The position numbers and the translations under genes are program-made. Positions 36,779 to 47,952 of a stretch of DNA of 64,000 nucleotides are shown here, in pieces. The stretch is from Ailanthus altissimus (lineage: Eukaryota > Streptophyta > Magnoliopsida > Sapindales > Simaroubaceae). Numbering within the stretch: the stretch's first letter is position 1; every line of letters begins with the position of its first letter. Under the pieces are notes generated by a model. That model searched no databases. It saw only the letters and a list, made by a program, of their open reading frames with translations, and was not told where the DNA came from. Location of the stretch: contig OX327705.1 of assembly GCA_946807835.1 (NCBI GenBank), positions 14,414,501 through 14,478,500 of the forward strand. Reading direction: 5' to 3'.

Positions 36779-37201
36779 ACATATATGTAAAAGATATATA
36801 TATTTTGAATGATAAATACATATACCACATGCAGCATAAATCCTATATAAATCAATTCTCAACAAGAAAGACATCATTGAGGGTGAGGCAATAAGGTGGA
36901 TTCATCATGCTTTATGGTGGCCACATCACGAAGTAAATGGAATATATTTAAATGGATTTGGAGTGGTGATAGATCTGTAACGCGAAGAAACTATAGGATA
37001 ATGGGAGGAATGAGGAATATAAAGCACTTATTATTCAATCAAAGGCAAAACAAGACCAACACTACTCGTACTCTTACTAAAAGCACCTGGTTTTGGTCCT
37101 GTTATTCTGGAGGTAATAAACCTATTTCCCAACTTGTTTTGTAACAGAAATGAATTTTGGAGAATTTTATTTTGCCCATTTTTTGTATTCTTTAATTATA
37201 G
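36779..37201 (+). other. Unassigned coding-like stretch upstream of PIR exon
   Basis: Frames give GEAIRWIHHALWWPHHEVN (about 36877-36933) and an 82-residue ORF (36896-37144). Neither is recognised. It may include a degraded PIR exon or foreign sequence; the segment expected just before the exon at 37202 is not evident. Confidence 0.3.
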
Positions 37202-37936
37202 GGATATCTGGAGGATTCTGTTCATGCTCCGCCTAACAATCATGAAGTGCTTGGAGATTCAGTTACTTGGGGTGGTTGTACAATAATATACTTGCTTGGG
37301 CAACAACTGCGTTTTGAGCTTTTCGGTTTTTCATATCAAGTCCTCAATGTTGCCGAAGTGGAAGCAGTATCATTCTCACAGACACGTAAGAATCCTCATT
37401 TTGTTCAGGTATAACATTACATTTCTGTATTTTAGAGAAATGTTTTTGCATTAAAGATCAACCTATATCACATTTATAGAGAATTAAACCCCAGTCTTTA
37501 TCCTTTGACATGATAGATACAGTTACACGATCAGTGTACATATATGTATCCTTGAATCTGCATATCCCATTTTGGCAATGCAAAGCATGTCGTCATAATT
37601 ATACAATCATACTTTCCAAAATGTAGTAGTTAAACTTTTTCAAGCTGGTTGTTTTTTGAGATAAGTGCCATAAAACCGGAGAAAACTTTACAATTTGATT
37701 TTAGCATCTGGTTTTGTTGTGTATATTATTCGTTTATGACTGCATTCTTCTGAGGAAAGGAATGGGAAGCTCTTATAGAAGCAATGAAGAAAGCAAGGAG
37801 ATTGAACAATCATGTGTTCTCCATGCTGAAAGCGCGTTGTCCTCTCGAAGACAAGACAGCTTGTGCTATAAAACAAAGTGGCGCTCCTCTGAATCGGATT
37901 AAATTTAAGAACACGGTCTCCGCATTTGAAACCTGC
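37202..37936 (+). pseudogene. PIR: PIR/PIROGI C-terminal exons (SCAR/WAVE complex)
   Basis: PIR (animal CYFIP/Sra1) is a subunit of the WAVE regulatory complex that activates ARP2/3 actin nucleation. The penultimate exon, 37202-37408, sits between TATAG and a CAG|GT donor and reads GYLEDSVHAPPNNHEVLGDS through WGGCTIIYLLGQQLRFELFG to SFSQTRKNPHFVQ. The last exon starts at 37760 (EWEALIEAMKKARRLNNHVF, ARCPLEDKTACAIKQSG, NTVSAFET). These are the last approximately 125 residues of a protein normally near 1,280. After ...AFET one base appears to be missing, so the usual short tail is replaced by read-through (CHFLIVS...). No further PIR exons are seen upstream. It is an isolated 3' gene fragment with its intron retained. 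Confidence 0.85.
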
Positions 37937-38248
37937 CACTTTCTGATAGTCTCAGTAGTTTCTTCCACTTTCTGTTGCCATTTCTTCATGTTATATTTGC
38001 CGAAACAAAGTGATCTAGTTGTGTTCTGTAAAGTGTCTCTCTATCATAATCTTAGCGTTGCAAGAGAAATGTGTATACATATCAAATGCAAACTATCAAA
38101 GGGTTTATATCAATATATCCGAATTCCCCAATTTTGTTCTTGTTCAATTAAGGGCCAGTTTGGAATTATTGTAACTTTTATAATAATCACCGTTAGCTTT
38201 GTTGGAGAAATAATTAACTGTAAAGAAAAGTAATTAAGTATTTGGTAA

Positions 38249-38425
38249 AGAGTAATGTTATATTTTTTAAATTATATCTCAAATTTTGAATTTCAAATAA
38301 AATGTCAAGTAATTATTGGTGGAAAATAAAATGGGCATTGAATTTGCATCATTCATTTATTATTCTCCCAAAATTTTGAATTTCGGCTTCATTTCCATTG
38401 AGAATTTGAGATATAAACCAGTGAC
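38249..38425. mobile_element. Possible MITE related to that at 10556
   Basis: Starts gagtaatgttatattttt, matching the terminus of the 10556-10734 MITE read from its right end, and continues attatatctcaaattttga. Near 38400 gagaatttgagatataaa is an inverted counterpart. Target duplications were not resolved. Confidence 0.35.
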
Positions 38426-38429
38426 GAGT

Positions 38430-40655
38430 GGGGGTGGAAAAAGAAGTAATCTTATACTCCAATTCTTCCAAATTCGAGTAAAATTTTCCCCAAATAACCT
38501 ATATTGAAATTTAAAATTTGGGTTGTGTCGCAATCGGACTAAATGTTAAGGTTGCATTGCAGTAGACATGCATACGATACAAAATCATATGAGCAATGTT
38601 CAATCTATAATCTGATAATTAAAAGCCACTTGGGGGATGCGCAGAATAATTAGAAATCGAAGTAATGATAATGGAATCTGAACACATCCCTAGTCCCCAA
38701 TTTAAAAGTACCAAAAACAAATGGGTCCAAAAAGAATTTTGAAGACAATGAAACAAGTGCAGAGTAAGTCAATTCAACTCCAAATTATTAAAAATAAATG
38801 CCAAATGGAGATTCCTCTAATGAAATTATCAATATGCAATCTATATATTTTTTTTAGCTTAACCAGCTAATCGAACCCTCACAAAAATAGAAATTTTTTT
38901 TAATTTAAACAATGTCTTCAAATGACTGAAGAGTAGGTCTAATCCCCAGAAAAATGAATACCCATAAACAAACACAAATAGTATTATATAAAAAGGGAGT
39001 CAAAGGGGGATTATAAAATTGATCTACCAATATTTCTCTTTTGTCGATTGAATCCACCAACTCACAAAGAAGAGTAATTTTAGCATGTAAAATAATGCTA
39101 AATTTTTCATATAATGGAGATAATGTGGGCATGATTGCATGTTACTTGAATCTTTTAAGCATATCTTCTCATATTGATTACATCTTCTTTCACGGACGGT
39201 TTGGTTTATATTATGAAGTTATTTAATAAATAATTAACTGACCGAAAATACTTGTAATGTACATAATTTTCCTTCTTATTTTATTTCTTAAGCCACAAGT
39301 TGGAAACTATATAATAATTTCATAACATAATTATAATAATACTTGGTTTTTGTTATGATACAACTCTTTTCATAAATCTGAAAAATTAAATAACTAATTT
39401 AAAATTAATAAAATTACAAGGTACTTATAAGGTACATGCCCTGGCTTGGGTTTCTTTATTAAGTGATTGCCAAGTTGGTAACCATATAATAAATTAAAGA
39501 ATATAATCACAATAATTAAGAAGAACTAATCTGAACGTTAACGTGGGTTTTTATTTCTCAAAAATAAAAAGAATATTAACTTGGATTTTTCTTTGAAAGG
39601 AAAAATATAAAAGAATATGAAATTGGGTCCAAGTGTCAAGGGAGGTGGAGGCCCAGAAAAAGAAAATTGGTGGACTGTAGCCCCTAATGACACTTGAAAT
39701 TGCATTAATTCAAGGTTCATGGCGCTTTCCCTTTTTATTTTTTTTTTAAAGAATAAGAAAAAAATTTGCAACAGTCTTAATAGACTTCCTAGTACTCTCT
39801 ACATTATTATGTGGATTAATACATTTTTTTTTTAGGGAAATTGTTAATAATGCTCTTAAAATAAGAAGAAATTTCAACAATAAATAACAAATCTTAATCA
39901 TTAGCTAAATTTTGATAAAGATTAATATTCAAAAGATAATAATGTATAGTATACTTAATATAATTTTATTATTTAATAAACATTTTAAAATTTTAAAATT
40001 TTAAAATTTTGAAATTTCTAATTTTTTTTCTTTTTTTCTATCTCTCTTTCTTCTCTTATTTCAGAACTCTAAAATTGATCATTCACCAGCTTTTTTTTTT
40101 ATTACTTAAATTCTTTTACATTTTAAAGATGATTTTGTGTTATTAATATTGGTGGATATTGTTTGATGATTCATGGTGATTGATTTGTGAGTTTTTGCTA
40201 TGTGGATTGATTTTTAAAAAAAATTATTTTTTAGGTTTAATTTTGTAGATTTTTATAAAAATTTATAGGTATTGCTGATATTTCAGCTAATCTCAAAAGT
40301 ATTTATTAATACATCTCTTTTAATTAAATTCAACCCAATTTATAATTAGAATCCAATTCAATTTTAGATGTATTTTGTAGATTCAATTGAGTTAAAATAA
40401 TTGATTTTATGACGAAGAAAAAACAATACTCTGATATAATGATTCATTCAAGTAATTAATTGTATAAAATTTTAATATAAAAAATGACATAAATACTTTC
40501 TTACATATCTACTTTAATATTTTCATTGGTGGATTCTTTAACTTAAAATGAAGTCTAAATTTCCATCCAATGATTTTATTTAGTCTAATTATCAAAGGTT
40601 TGAAAGAAAAAAGAAAAAAGAAAATAATTTTTAATATTATCAATATTCCAATTTA
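38430..40655. other. AT-rich DNA, no gene
   Basis: No coding homology recognised. A short run of ttttaaaat repeats lies at about 39983-40015. Confidence 0.5.
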
Positions 40656-40659
40656 GTGA

Positions 40660-41650
40660 TTTAAAATTAAAGTTGAGTTAAAAATCAATAAAGAGTCGAC
40701 ATGAGGTCGAGTATACGCTAGACATACAATAAATGAATGAAAATAAAGAGTCGAAAGTTAGAAAAAATGTAAAAGTACAGAAAAAAGGAAATCTTTAAGT
40801 GTAAGCGTTGCAGTGCTGGATTTTGAGCACCGCGATGCCAAAGTCAAAACACTTACCGGCACGACATTAGATTTGTATCGCAGTAACACTGCAATGCTAG
40901 CTTTTGAGCATCCAAATTTGAGAAACTTACAGTTTTAGGTTTTTTCTTGTGTTTAAGTTAGTTTTTAACTTTTTTTTTTGTGGACTTTTATTCTAATAAA
41001 AAATAAGTCTTCTAAAATTATTTAATATCTATTTAAACTCTTATAATTCATTAAAATTAACAATGCATCAATTAGAGAGAGAATAGAGGATTGGAGCAGT
41101 TCTAGGGCACTAGGCATAAGTGCAAAAGAGTGTCATGTGAGTGCTTAAACTTTGGGATGCTCAAGATAATACTGATAGATTTTCTAAGAGTTGGTCTATT
41201 AATATATTTTTTAAAAAATTCTTTTGTTAATTTTTTATGAATTAGTTAATAAAAAAAATTTATATTTATAATTCACTATGAACGTAAGTGGTTATTATCA
41301 AATTATGCATATTTTCATGTATTATGTGATTGATTGTTATTTTTATTTTGTCGTTTGATCTTATTATATTTATTTTACTTATAAATAAAATCTTGCATAA
41401 ATACTTTAAATTTTAAAGTGTTAAATACTGAATCAAGAAATATTTGATCCAAAAAAAGTTCCTAACAGTCAACTTAATAATTATATTAATTATTTGATTA
41501 AGATAGTTCAATGAATAAATATTTTTGCCTCAATTCAAATTTTTATTTTTTCTAAAAAAATTTCAATTCTTTTTTTCATTCACATTATTTTTTTTATTTT
41601 TATATTAAACAACGATTTGTATAATTAGTTTACAAGTGCAATACTGTTGT
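40660..41650. mobile_element. Degenerate LTR-like segment
   Basis: A GC-richer core (gcagtgctggattttgagca, repeated in variant form gcaatgctagcttttgagca), then gagagagaatag and an end resembling ttacaagtgcaatactgttg. This resembles the layout of LTR units A-C and of the LTR at 60400-61817, but is too diverged to bound. Confidence 0.3.
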
Positions 41651-43345
41651 ATCGAAAGTAATTAACGAATCCTGTTAAAAGTTGGGTAGGTAAGAAAATT
41701 TAAGATCATCGTATAGTCGCTCATAGTGGTCATAGTATTAGTAATTACAAAACTCCTTTTTTATTTTTATGCAAATTGCAACTTGGGTTTCTTTGATATG
41801 TCATAGTAAAAATTAAACTAGTACCATAATAAGACTATAAACATGTGGTGATCATCCGTTAATATTAAAAAATATATATTTAGATTCTTAAAATTTTAAA
41901 AAATAAATATACAAACTGTTAAATTTTTAAAATTTTTATTTACACTTCTACTAGATAACAAAATTTATTAAAATTAACAAAAAAATCTATTAATTAACAT
42001 TGTCTAGTTCTTAACTAATAATTGACTGACGTTAACTACCATTAACTGTTGTTAATTGATATTAGTCAATCGTTGATCGATATTAACTAACTATTGACCA
42101 CTTTAACTATCTCGTTAGTCGAAATTAATCATATGTTGATTATTATTAATTGACCCTTAATTAATAATTAATTGAAAATAATTAAAAGTGATAAATTTTT
42201 ATTTTTATCATTTTTACTATTAAAATTAATAGAATCTGTAATTTGATAATAGTATAAATAAAATTTTTAAAATTTTTAAAATTTGTTTATTATTTTCTTG
42301 AATTTTTACGATTTATATGTTTTATTTTAAAAATAAATAATTATAATAATTGAAATTTTAAAAAAAAGAATAAAAATAATAACATTATCATGTTGTGTGA
42401 GAAAAAGTGGTCAGCGATGACAAAACTTTTGGGCAATACAAAATCATGAAACAGTAGTGGAATCATAGCTGTATTTGACAATTGACAATATCTAATTTTT
42501 ACCACACATGGCATCATATCTTTTTTCTTTTAAACAAATAAAAAGAGAAAAAAGAATAAAATTATCTTTTGTAGAATTGATAGGTGAAGTTAAGGCTTCA
42601 TCATCCCACATTTCCACTCATGGATGCCACAAACAATGGCTTAAAAAATTCATGCCCCAAAATCATTGGCTTCTAGTAAATTGAGTTAGGCAAAATGGCA
42701 TAAAAAGCTAGTGCTCCCCCCCCCCCCCCCCCCCCCCCCCCCCCGTTTAAGAACTAGAGTTCCCTGTGAATCGAAAATGAAAATGTACCTTATTATTTTA
42801 GGAAAAAACATTACAATATTTTGAGAGAAATAATATTATATTTACATAATTAAGATATAAAATTAATATTATATTTATTTAGAATATACATTTTGTTTCA
42901 CAATGAAAATCGATGTAGTACCCATAAAAGAAATTATAAATCAACATTATTAAATTATTAATGTGATAATTATATTGTATTTATCAATACATGAAACGTC
43001 ATATAATACATCAAGTGAAATATAAATTTTATATTTAAATTGTGTAAATAAAATATTGCTCTTTCTTTTTATATGTGATTTTGTTTCAATTATGATAACC
43101 TCACTTATTGTAAGTCTTTTATAACTTCTGTGGTGCTACTGATAAAAAATTTAAACACTAAATGTTGACTGGTAATTCAGTTATTTAAAGCAAGTTGTAA
43201 TTTTTAAAACCCAAGAATTTAATTGTATCGTGTGACTTAAATCAAAAGAAATCAAAGTCTCCCGAGATGGAATTCCAAATTCCTTATTAATTCACTAATA
43301 CAATTAAAATCATTAAACTTAAAAGAAATTTCAAAATATTTTTGT
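41651..43345. other. AT-rich DNA with degenerate short repeats
   Basis: No gene. At 42010-42170 variants of ttaactaatattgac recur irregularly, suggesting an old short-period repeat. Confidence 0.45.
42716..42744. repeat. Homopolymer of 29 C
   Basis: An uninterrupted run of 29 cytosines in very AT-rich DNA, between agctagtgct and gtttaagaac. Confidence 0.95.
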
Positions 43346-43551
43346 GAGAATTGTAAAAAGAATATATTTCACTGTAAATATAAATTGTACAATGGAGCAT
43401 TTATATAAATTGTAATTTTATTATAAAATAAGAAAATAACATATATATAAAAAAATAATATTTTACATTAATAACATGTATATATGGTAGGAGAGTATAA
43501 AGGAATTATTTCGGAATCATTTTAAAATATTTTTAAAATTATTTTTTAATA
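43346..43551 (-). mobile_element. Copia element 1, 3' LTR
   Basis: About 206 bp from gagaattgtaaaaag to tttttaata, homologous to 47728-47952. It is followed by cccccct (minus: TTGAGTTTAGGGGGG), the polypurine tract. The ends do not show the usual TG...CA. Confidence 0.75.
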
Positions 43552-43557
43552 CCCCCC

Positions 43558-44041
43558 TAAACTCAAGATGGCGCAGTAGAAGCAAATTTGAGTTTGGAGA
43601 TTAGAGCATGAAAACGTGGAAGTAAAGATTTGATAAAGATATCAACAGATTGCTCCTCAGATAAGATGGAGTGAAGCATGATAGTGCCTTGAGAAACATG
43701 TTGTCGAACAAAATGACAATCTGTTTCAATATGTTTAGTTCGCTAATGAAATACATCATTGTGGGCAATTTAAATAGCACTTTAATTATCACAATAAAGA
43801 GGTATAGCTCCAGTGTGAGAAATACCCATATCTTCAAGAAGTCATCAGAGCCAAACAATTTCTTAGGTAGTATCTGCAAGAGCACGGTATTCGGCTTTAG
43901 TACTCGAGCGAGCAGTGGCTGTCTATTTCTTACTTTTTCATGAAAGAAGAGAATCACCCAAGAAAAGACAAAATCCAATAGTTGATCGTCGATCCGTAAG
44001 ATCACCAGCCTAATCTGTATCAGCATTAGCTCGTAACACAA
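43558..44041 (-). pseudogene. Copia 1 RNase H region
   Basis: The minus strand reads, with stops, a copia RNase H: ADTDxAGDLTDRRST near 44000, ALADTTxEIVW near 43860, IYCDNxSAIxIAHN around 43770 and ETDCHFVRQHV near 43710. It supplies the 3' end of pol. Confidence 0.7.
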
Positions 44042-45318
44042 GAGGAGAGTGAGCCGAAAAATAGAGACCGTGAAAAAGTATACCTTTGAGATAACGTAGG
44101 ATATGAAGAACTGCTACATAATGAGAGGTACGAGGAGTGGCCATAAACTGACTGACAATATGAACAGCATGAGCAATGTTTGCGTGAGTAACTGTAAAGT
44201 AAACCAAACTACCAACCAATTGATGATATAAGGTAACATCACTGAGAATAGTACCATCAGAGGATAAGAGTTTGGCATTAGGCTCTAGAGGAGTGGAGGC
44301 AGTCTTACTGTCTGTCAACTCAGCTTTAGCAAGTAGATCGGATGTATATTTAGCCTGAGAATGATAATACCCAGTAGAGTCGGATAATACTTCAAAGCCA
44401 AGAAAATAACTAAGGTTGCCAAGATCTTTCATCTCAAAGTGTTACTGAAGAAAGTTCTTGAGAGTAAAAATACCAAGAAGATCATCACCCGTGATAATCA
44501 TATCATCAATATAGATAAGAAGGAGAACATAACCTTGTGCTGTCTTGCAGACAAAAAGAGCTAAGTCATAGGGATTAGACTGAAAACCATGCTGAAGAAT
44601 AGTCTCACTAAACTTTGCAAAACCATACACGAAGAGCTTGTTTAAGACCATACAGAGCACGATGAAGTTTACAGACTTTTCCTAGAGGATGTGGACAACC
44701 GGAATGAGGCTTCATATACACTTCTTCAGTGAGATCACCATTGAGGAAAGTATTTTTGACATCCATCTAAAATAATGTCTAACCACGAACTGCAGCAACA
44801 GCTAATAAACTTCAAACAGAAGTCAGTCTAGCAACTGGGGCAAAATTTTCTTCATAATCTATTCCATATTCTTGGGTAATGCCTTTGGCAACAAGGCTGG
44901 CTTTATAACGCTCAATAGATCCATCAGATTTGGTCTTGATCTTGTACACCCATTTACATCCAATGACAGTTTTATTAAAGGGAAGAGTAATAAAATCCCA
45001 GGTATGCAACTTCTCAAGGGTCTGCAATTCTTCTGTCATTGCTTGCTGCCAAACAGGATTAGAACTAGCCTCGGAATATAATTGAGGCTCATATAAAGAA
45101 AGGGTAGTAGAAAAACAGTGATAATCATGAAGTTTAACAGGAAGTTCTCTTATCCGAGATGAACGACGAAGAGAGGGAGTAGAGGAGGCCTCAGGGATGT
45201 TGAGAGTAGATCCTTCAGACGAGGTATGAGGCTCAGAAGCAGGTGTCATTTCAGCAAATTCACCTGTATGAAAACTCAGAAGAAATATCTGTAGGTAAAG
45301 TATCGAGAAAAAGATCAA
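44010..45318 (-). pseudogene. Copia 1 reverse transcriptase (degenerate)
   Basis: Blocks on the minus strand: NPVWQQAMTEELQTLEKLHT, GCKWVYKIKTKSDGSIERYK, YGIDYEENFAPVARLTSV, then in later frames LPHPLGKVCKLHRALYGL, LLIYIDDMIITGDD (YIDD active site), MKDLGNLSYFLGFEV and the VGSLVYFTVTHANIAHAVH connection. At least three frame breaks, near 44810, 44660 and 44435. Confidence 0.9.
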
Positions 45319-45532
45319 CAGAATTTTCTGTAAAAAATTGTGACATAGGAGGAGACACAGATTTAAAGTTAGATACAGAGGAAAATATCGTATGCTCGAG
45401 GAAGATTACATGACGAGAAATACGAAGACGGTTAAATATAGGATCCCAACACCTATAACCTTTATGTTCTATCCCGTATCCCAAGAAGCAACATAATAGA
45501 GTACGTGGCTCGAGTTTAGTGTGCTCATGTTT

Positions 45533-46380
45533 TTAAAGTAGGACGAAACAAACACAACCAAATACTTTGAGGAGTTTGTAATTGGGTGGAGTTCTATAAA
45601 AACGCTCATAAGGTGACTTGTTCTCTATAATAGGAGAATGAATACGATTAATGGTAAAGACAGCGGTTAAAACAGCTTCTCCCCAAAAATATTCAAGACA
45701 AGAGAAATAGATAAAAAGAGCATAAGTAGTATCTAAAATGTGTCCGTGTTTACGTTCAACTCTCCCATTTTGCTGAAATGTATCGGGACAAGACTTTTGA
45801 CACATAGTACCATGTTCCTGTCAAAGATTTAGAAAATCAGAATCTCTATACTCCATAGCATTATCAGCGCAGAAAAACCTTAATAAGACATGAGAACTGA
45901 GTCTTAACCATTTGAGCGAAATCTCGATAAATTTTAGTAAATTCGGATCGTTGTTTCATAAGGAACAATCAAGTATACCAAGAATAGTCATCAATGAAGA
46001 TCACAAAATATTTGGATCCTCCCATTGTGAGATTTGGAGAAGGACCTCATATATCAGAATGTACAAGATCAAATGGAGAATGAAAGACAGTAGTACTATT
46101 ATCAAAAGGTAAGGCTGGTTGTTTAGCTAAATGATATGTAAGACAATCATCTTTATTATCAGAAACAATATATAAATGACCATTAGATACTAGAGATCGA
46201 ATGCGATTGACTGACGTATGACCCAAATGAAAGTGCTAGAGATGTAATGAAGGCACTAAAGAGGTAGATGCTGCAGATGAAGGATATAGAAAGGGTAGAT
46301 CTAAAGAAATAAGTTCATACAGACGTCCAACTTTGCAGCCTGTCCCAAGCTTCCGACCGATCTTTGGATCCTGCACACAA
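45533..46380 (-). pseudogene. Copia 1 integrase (degenerate)
   Basis: Zinc-finger and core wording is read in broken frames from 46380. The best frame, 45533-45805, contains QQNGRVERKHGHILDTTYAL, where the Glu of the DDE triad lies, then NRIHSPIIENKSPYERF and the KLLKVFGCVCF of the copia C-terminus. Confidence 0.8.
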
Positions 46381-46503
46381 CAATCAGAAGCAGTAAACAA
46401 GACATTAAGACCAAGTTCGCATAATTAACCAATAGACAAAAGGTTTAATGTAAGGTTAAGAATAAAAAAAAGTGTCAGATATAGAGAGATTATGACAAGA
46501 CAC

Positions 46504-46743
46504 TTAACCAACATGGTTAACTTTCATAAAAGAACCATTAGTAATTTGAATAGATGATAAATAATAAGTAAGAGTTTTAGAAGAGAAAATTATAGGATCA
46601 GAAGTCATATGATTGCAACATGCAAAGTCAAAATACCAGGAAGATTTACCTGAAAAATTAGAAGAGGCAAAAATTAAGGGTTTACTAGAATTAGAAAGGA
46701 GTAGACGGAGTAAAGACTCAAGATTATTAGGGGAATAATTCAC
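46504..46743 (-). pseudogene. Copia 1 protease fragment
   Basis: WYFDFACCNHMTSDPIIF is the copia protease block, in which the usual Asp-Ser-Gly is Asp-Phe-Ala, so the active site is lost. Confidence 0.65.
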
Positions 46744-46899
46744 ACTATCCTGTGTAGGAGTAACAGTAAGTCCTGTAAAAGCAACACCTTGAGATGGCCC
46801 AGATATATGGCATGGCCTCGATAGAGCGGAACCAGCAGAATAACACTGAGAAATACCACACTTATCTATAAATTCTAAAACCTTCCTTTCTTTTTTTTT

Positions 46900-47180
46900 T
46901 ACTAATAATAATTTAGTCCCTAAAACTTATATTAATTATAACTTAACCCCCAAAATTTTAATAATAACAAATTAACCCCTTAAATTTAAATAATTATAAA
47001 TTGACCCTATAAAATAATATAATTGCAAATAGCCCCTAAACTTTTCAAAAATTATAAAATGACCCCTAAATATTATTATAATTACAAAATAGTCTCAAAA
47101 TTATTCAAAATTTCAAAAGTGCCTAAAGGAATATAAAATTACGATCTGACTTTATAATACTAAAAAGTTTACAAACAGAC
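46900..47180. repeat. Degenerate ~33 bp periodic repeat
   Basis: The word cccctaaa (or variants taaccccc, gaccccta) recurs roughly every 30-38 bases, separated by aattataaaat-like AT tracts. Confidence 0.55.
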
Positions 47181-47290
47181 CCCTAACAAGAAACAGTGAA
47201 CTTCATGTAGCGCCTTCGGCATACTCTGACCTCCGATTGACTTAAACTCAGCGTTGTTTGAACGGCTGGTGAATAAGGATTCTTTCTGTT

Positions 47291-47575
47291 TAGGCGGTGT
47301 CGGTCACGTTGTCGTAGAACGGCCGAGATCTGAAGTGAAAGTGACCGGCGGCGGTGGCATTCCGGCGGTTTCAATCCTCGGATTGGCACGTCGTCGACGG
47401 CATTAAAACAGTCGGTGACCGAGGATTATTTTGGCGTAGGTGGTGTCGGTCATGTCGCCGTAGAACAGCCGGGATCTGAAGTGACAGTGGTCGGCAGCAG
47501 TGGTATTCTGGCGGCATGTCCGCCTGTTTTCGGCCTCTGATTGGCGCGTCGTCGACGATGTTGAAACGGCCGGAG
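47291..47575. repeat. GC-rich 146 bp tandem duplication in copia 1 leader
   Basis: The segment from taggcggtgtcggtcacgtt (47291) is repeated from taggtggtgtcggtcatgtc (47437), with shared words gatctgaagtga and cgtcgtcgacg. It is far more GC-rich than its surroundings. It lies where gag should be. Confidence 0.8.
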
Positions 47576-47727
47576 GATTCTGAGTAATCTGAGATGAGCG
47601 GTGGTTAAGACGACAAGATTTCAGAATTTTTCGATGACTTTTCAAAAAACTCCAATAAATTTCGTGGGGTTTTAAAAAAAATTTCGTCAAATTTCTAGTT
47701 AAACAAAACGACAGTGAAAAAATTAAA

Positions 47728-47952
47728 GAGAATTGTAAAGATAATATATTTCACTGTAAAGATAATATATTTCACTGTAAATATAAATTATACAATGGGA
47801 CCTTTATATAGGCTGTAACCTTATTACAAAATAAAAAAATAACATACATAAGGAAATAATATTTTACATTAATAACATATATATATGGTAGGAGAGTATA
47901 AAAAAATTATTCTGAAATTATTTTAAAATAATTTTAAAATTATTCTTTAATA
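47728..47952 (-). mobile_element. Copia element 1, 5' LTR
   Basis: Homologue of 43346-43551. It differs by a tandem duplication of about 22 bp (taaagataatatatttcact, twice at 47735-47780). Confidence 0.75.

Larger units (their letters stand above)
43346..47952 (-). mobile_element. Ty1/copia retrotransposon 1 (gag-less, defective)
   Basis: Minus-strand element with short LTRs. In transcription order: 5' LTR, a GC-richer segment with a duplication, an AT-rich segment, protease, integrase, RT and RNase H, polypurine tract, 3' LTR. No gag or zinc knuckle was found between the 5' LTR and the protease, so the element is internally deleted or rearranged. Many stops break pol. No primer-binding site is recognisable next to the 5' LTR. 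Confidence 0.85.

Noticed and set aside
37784..38233. Full 149-residue ORF as a novel gene
   Set aside because: Its first about 50 residues are the last PIR exon; the rest is read-through after a one-base loss near the natural stop.
43671..43943. 90-residue plus-strand ORF
   Set aside because: Lies antisense over the copia 1 RNase H region; the real homology is on the minus strand.
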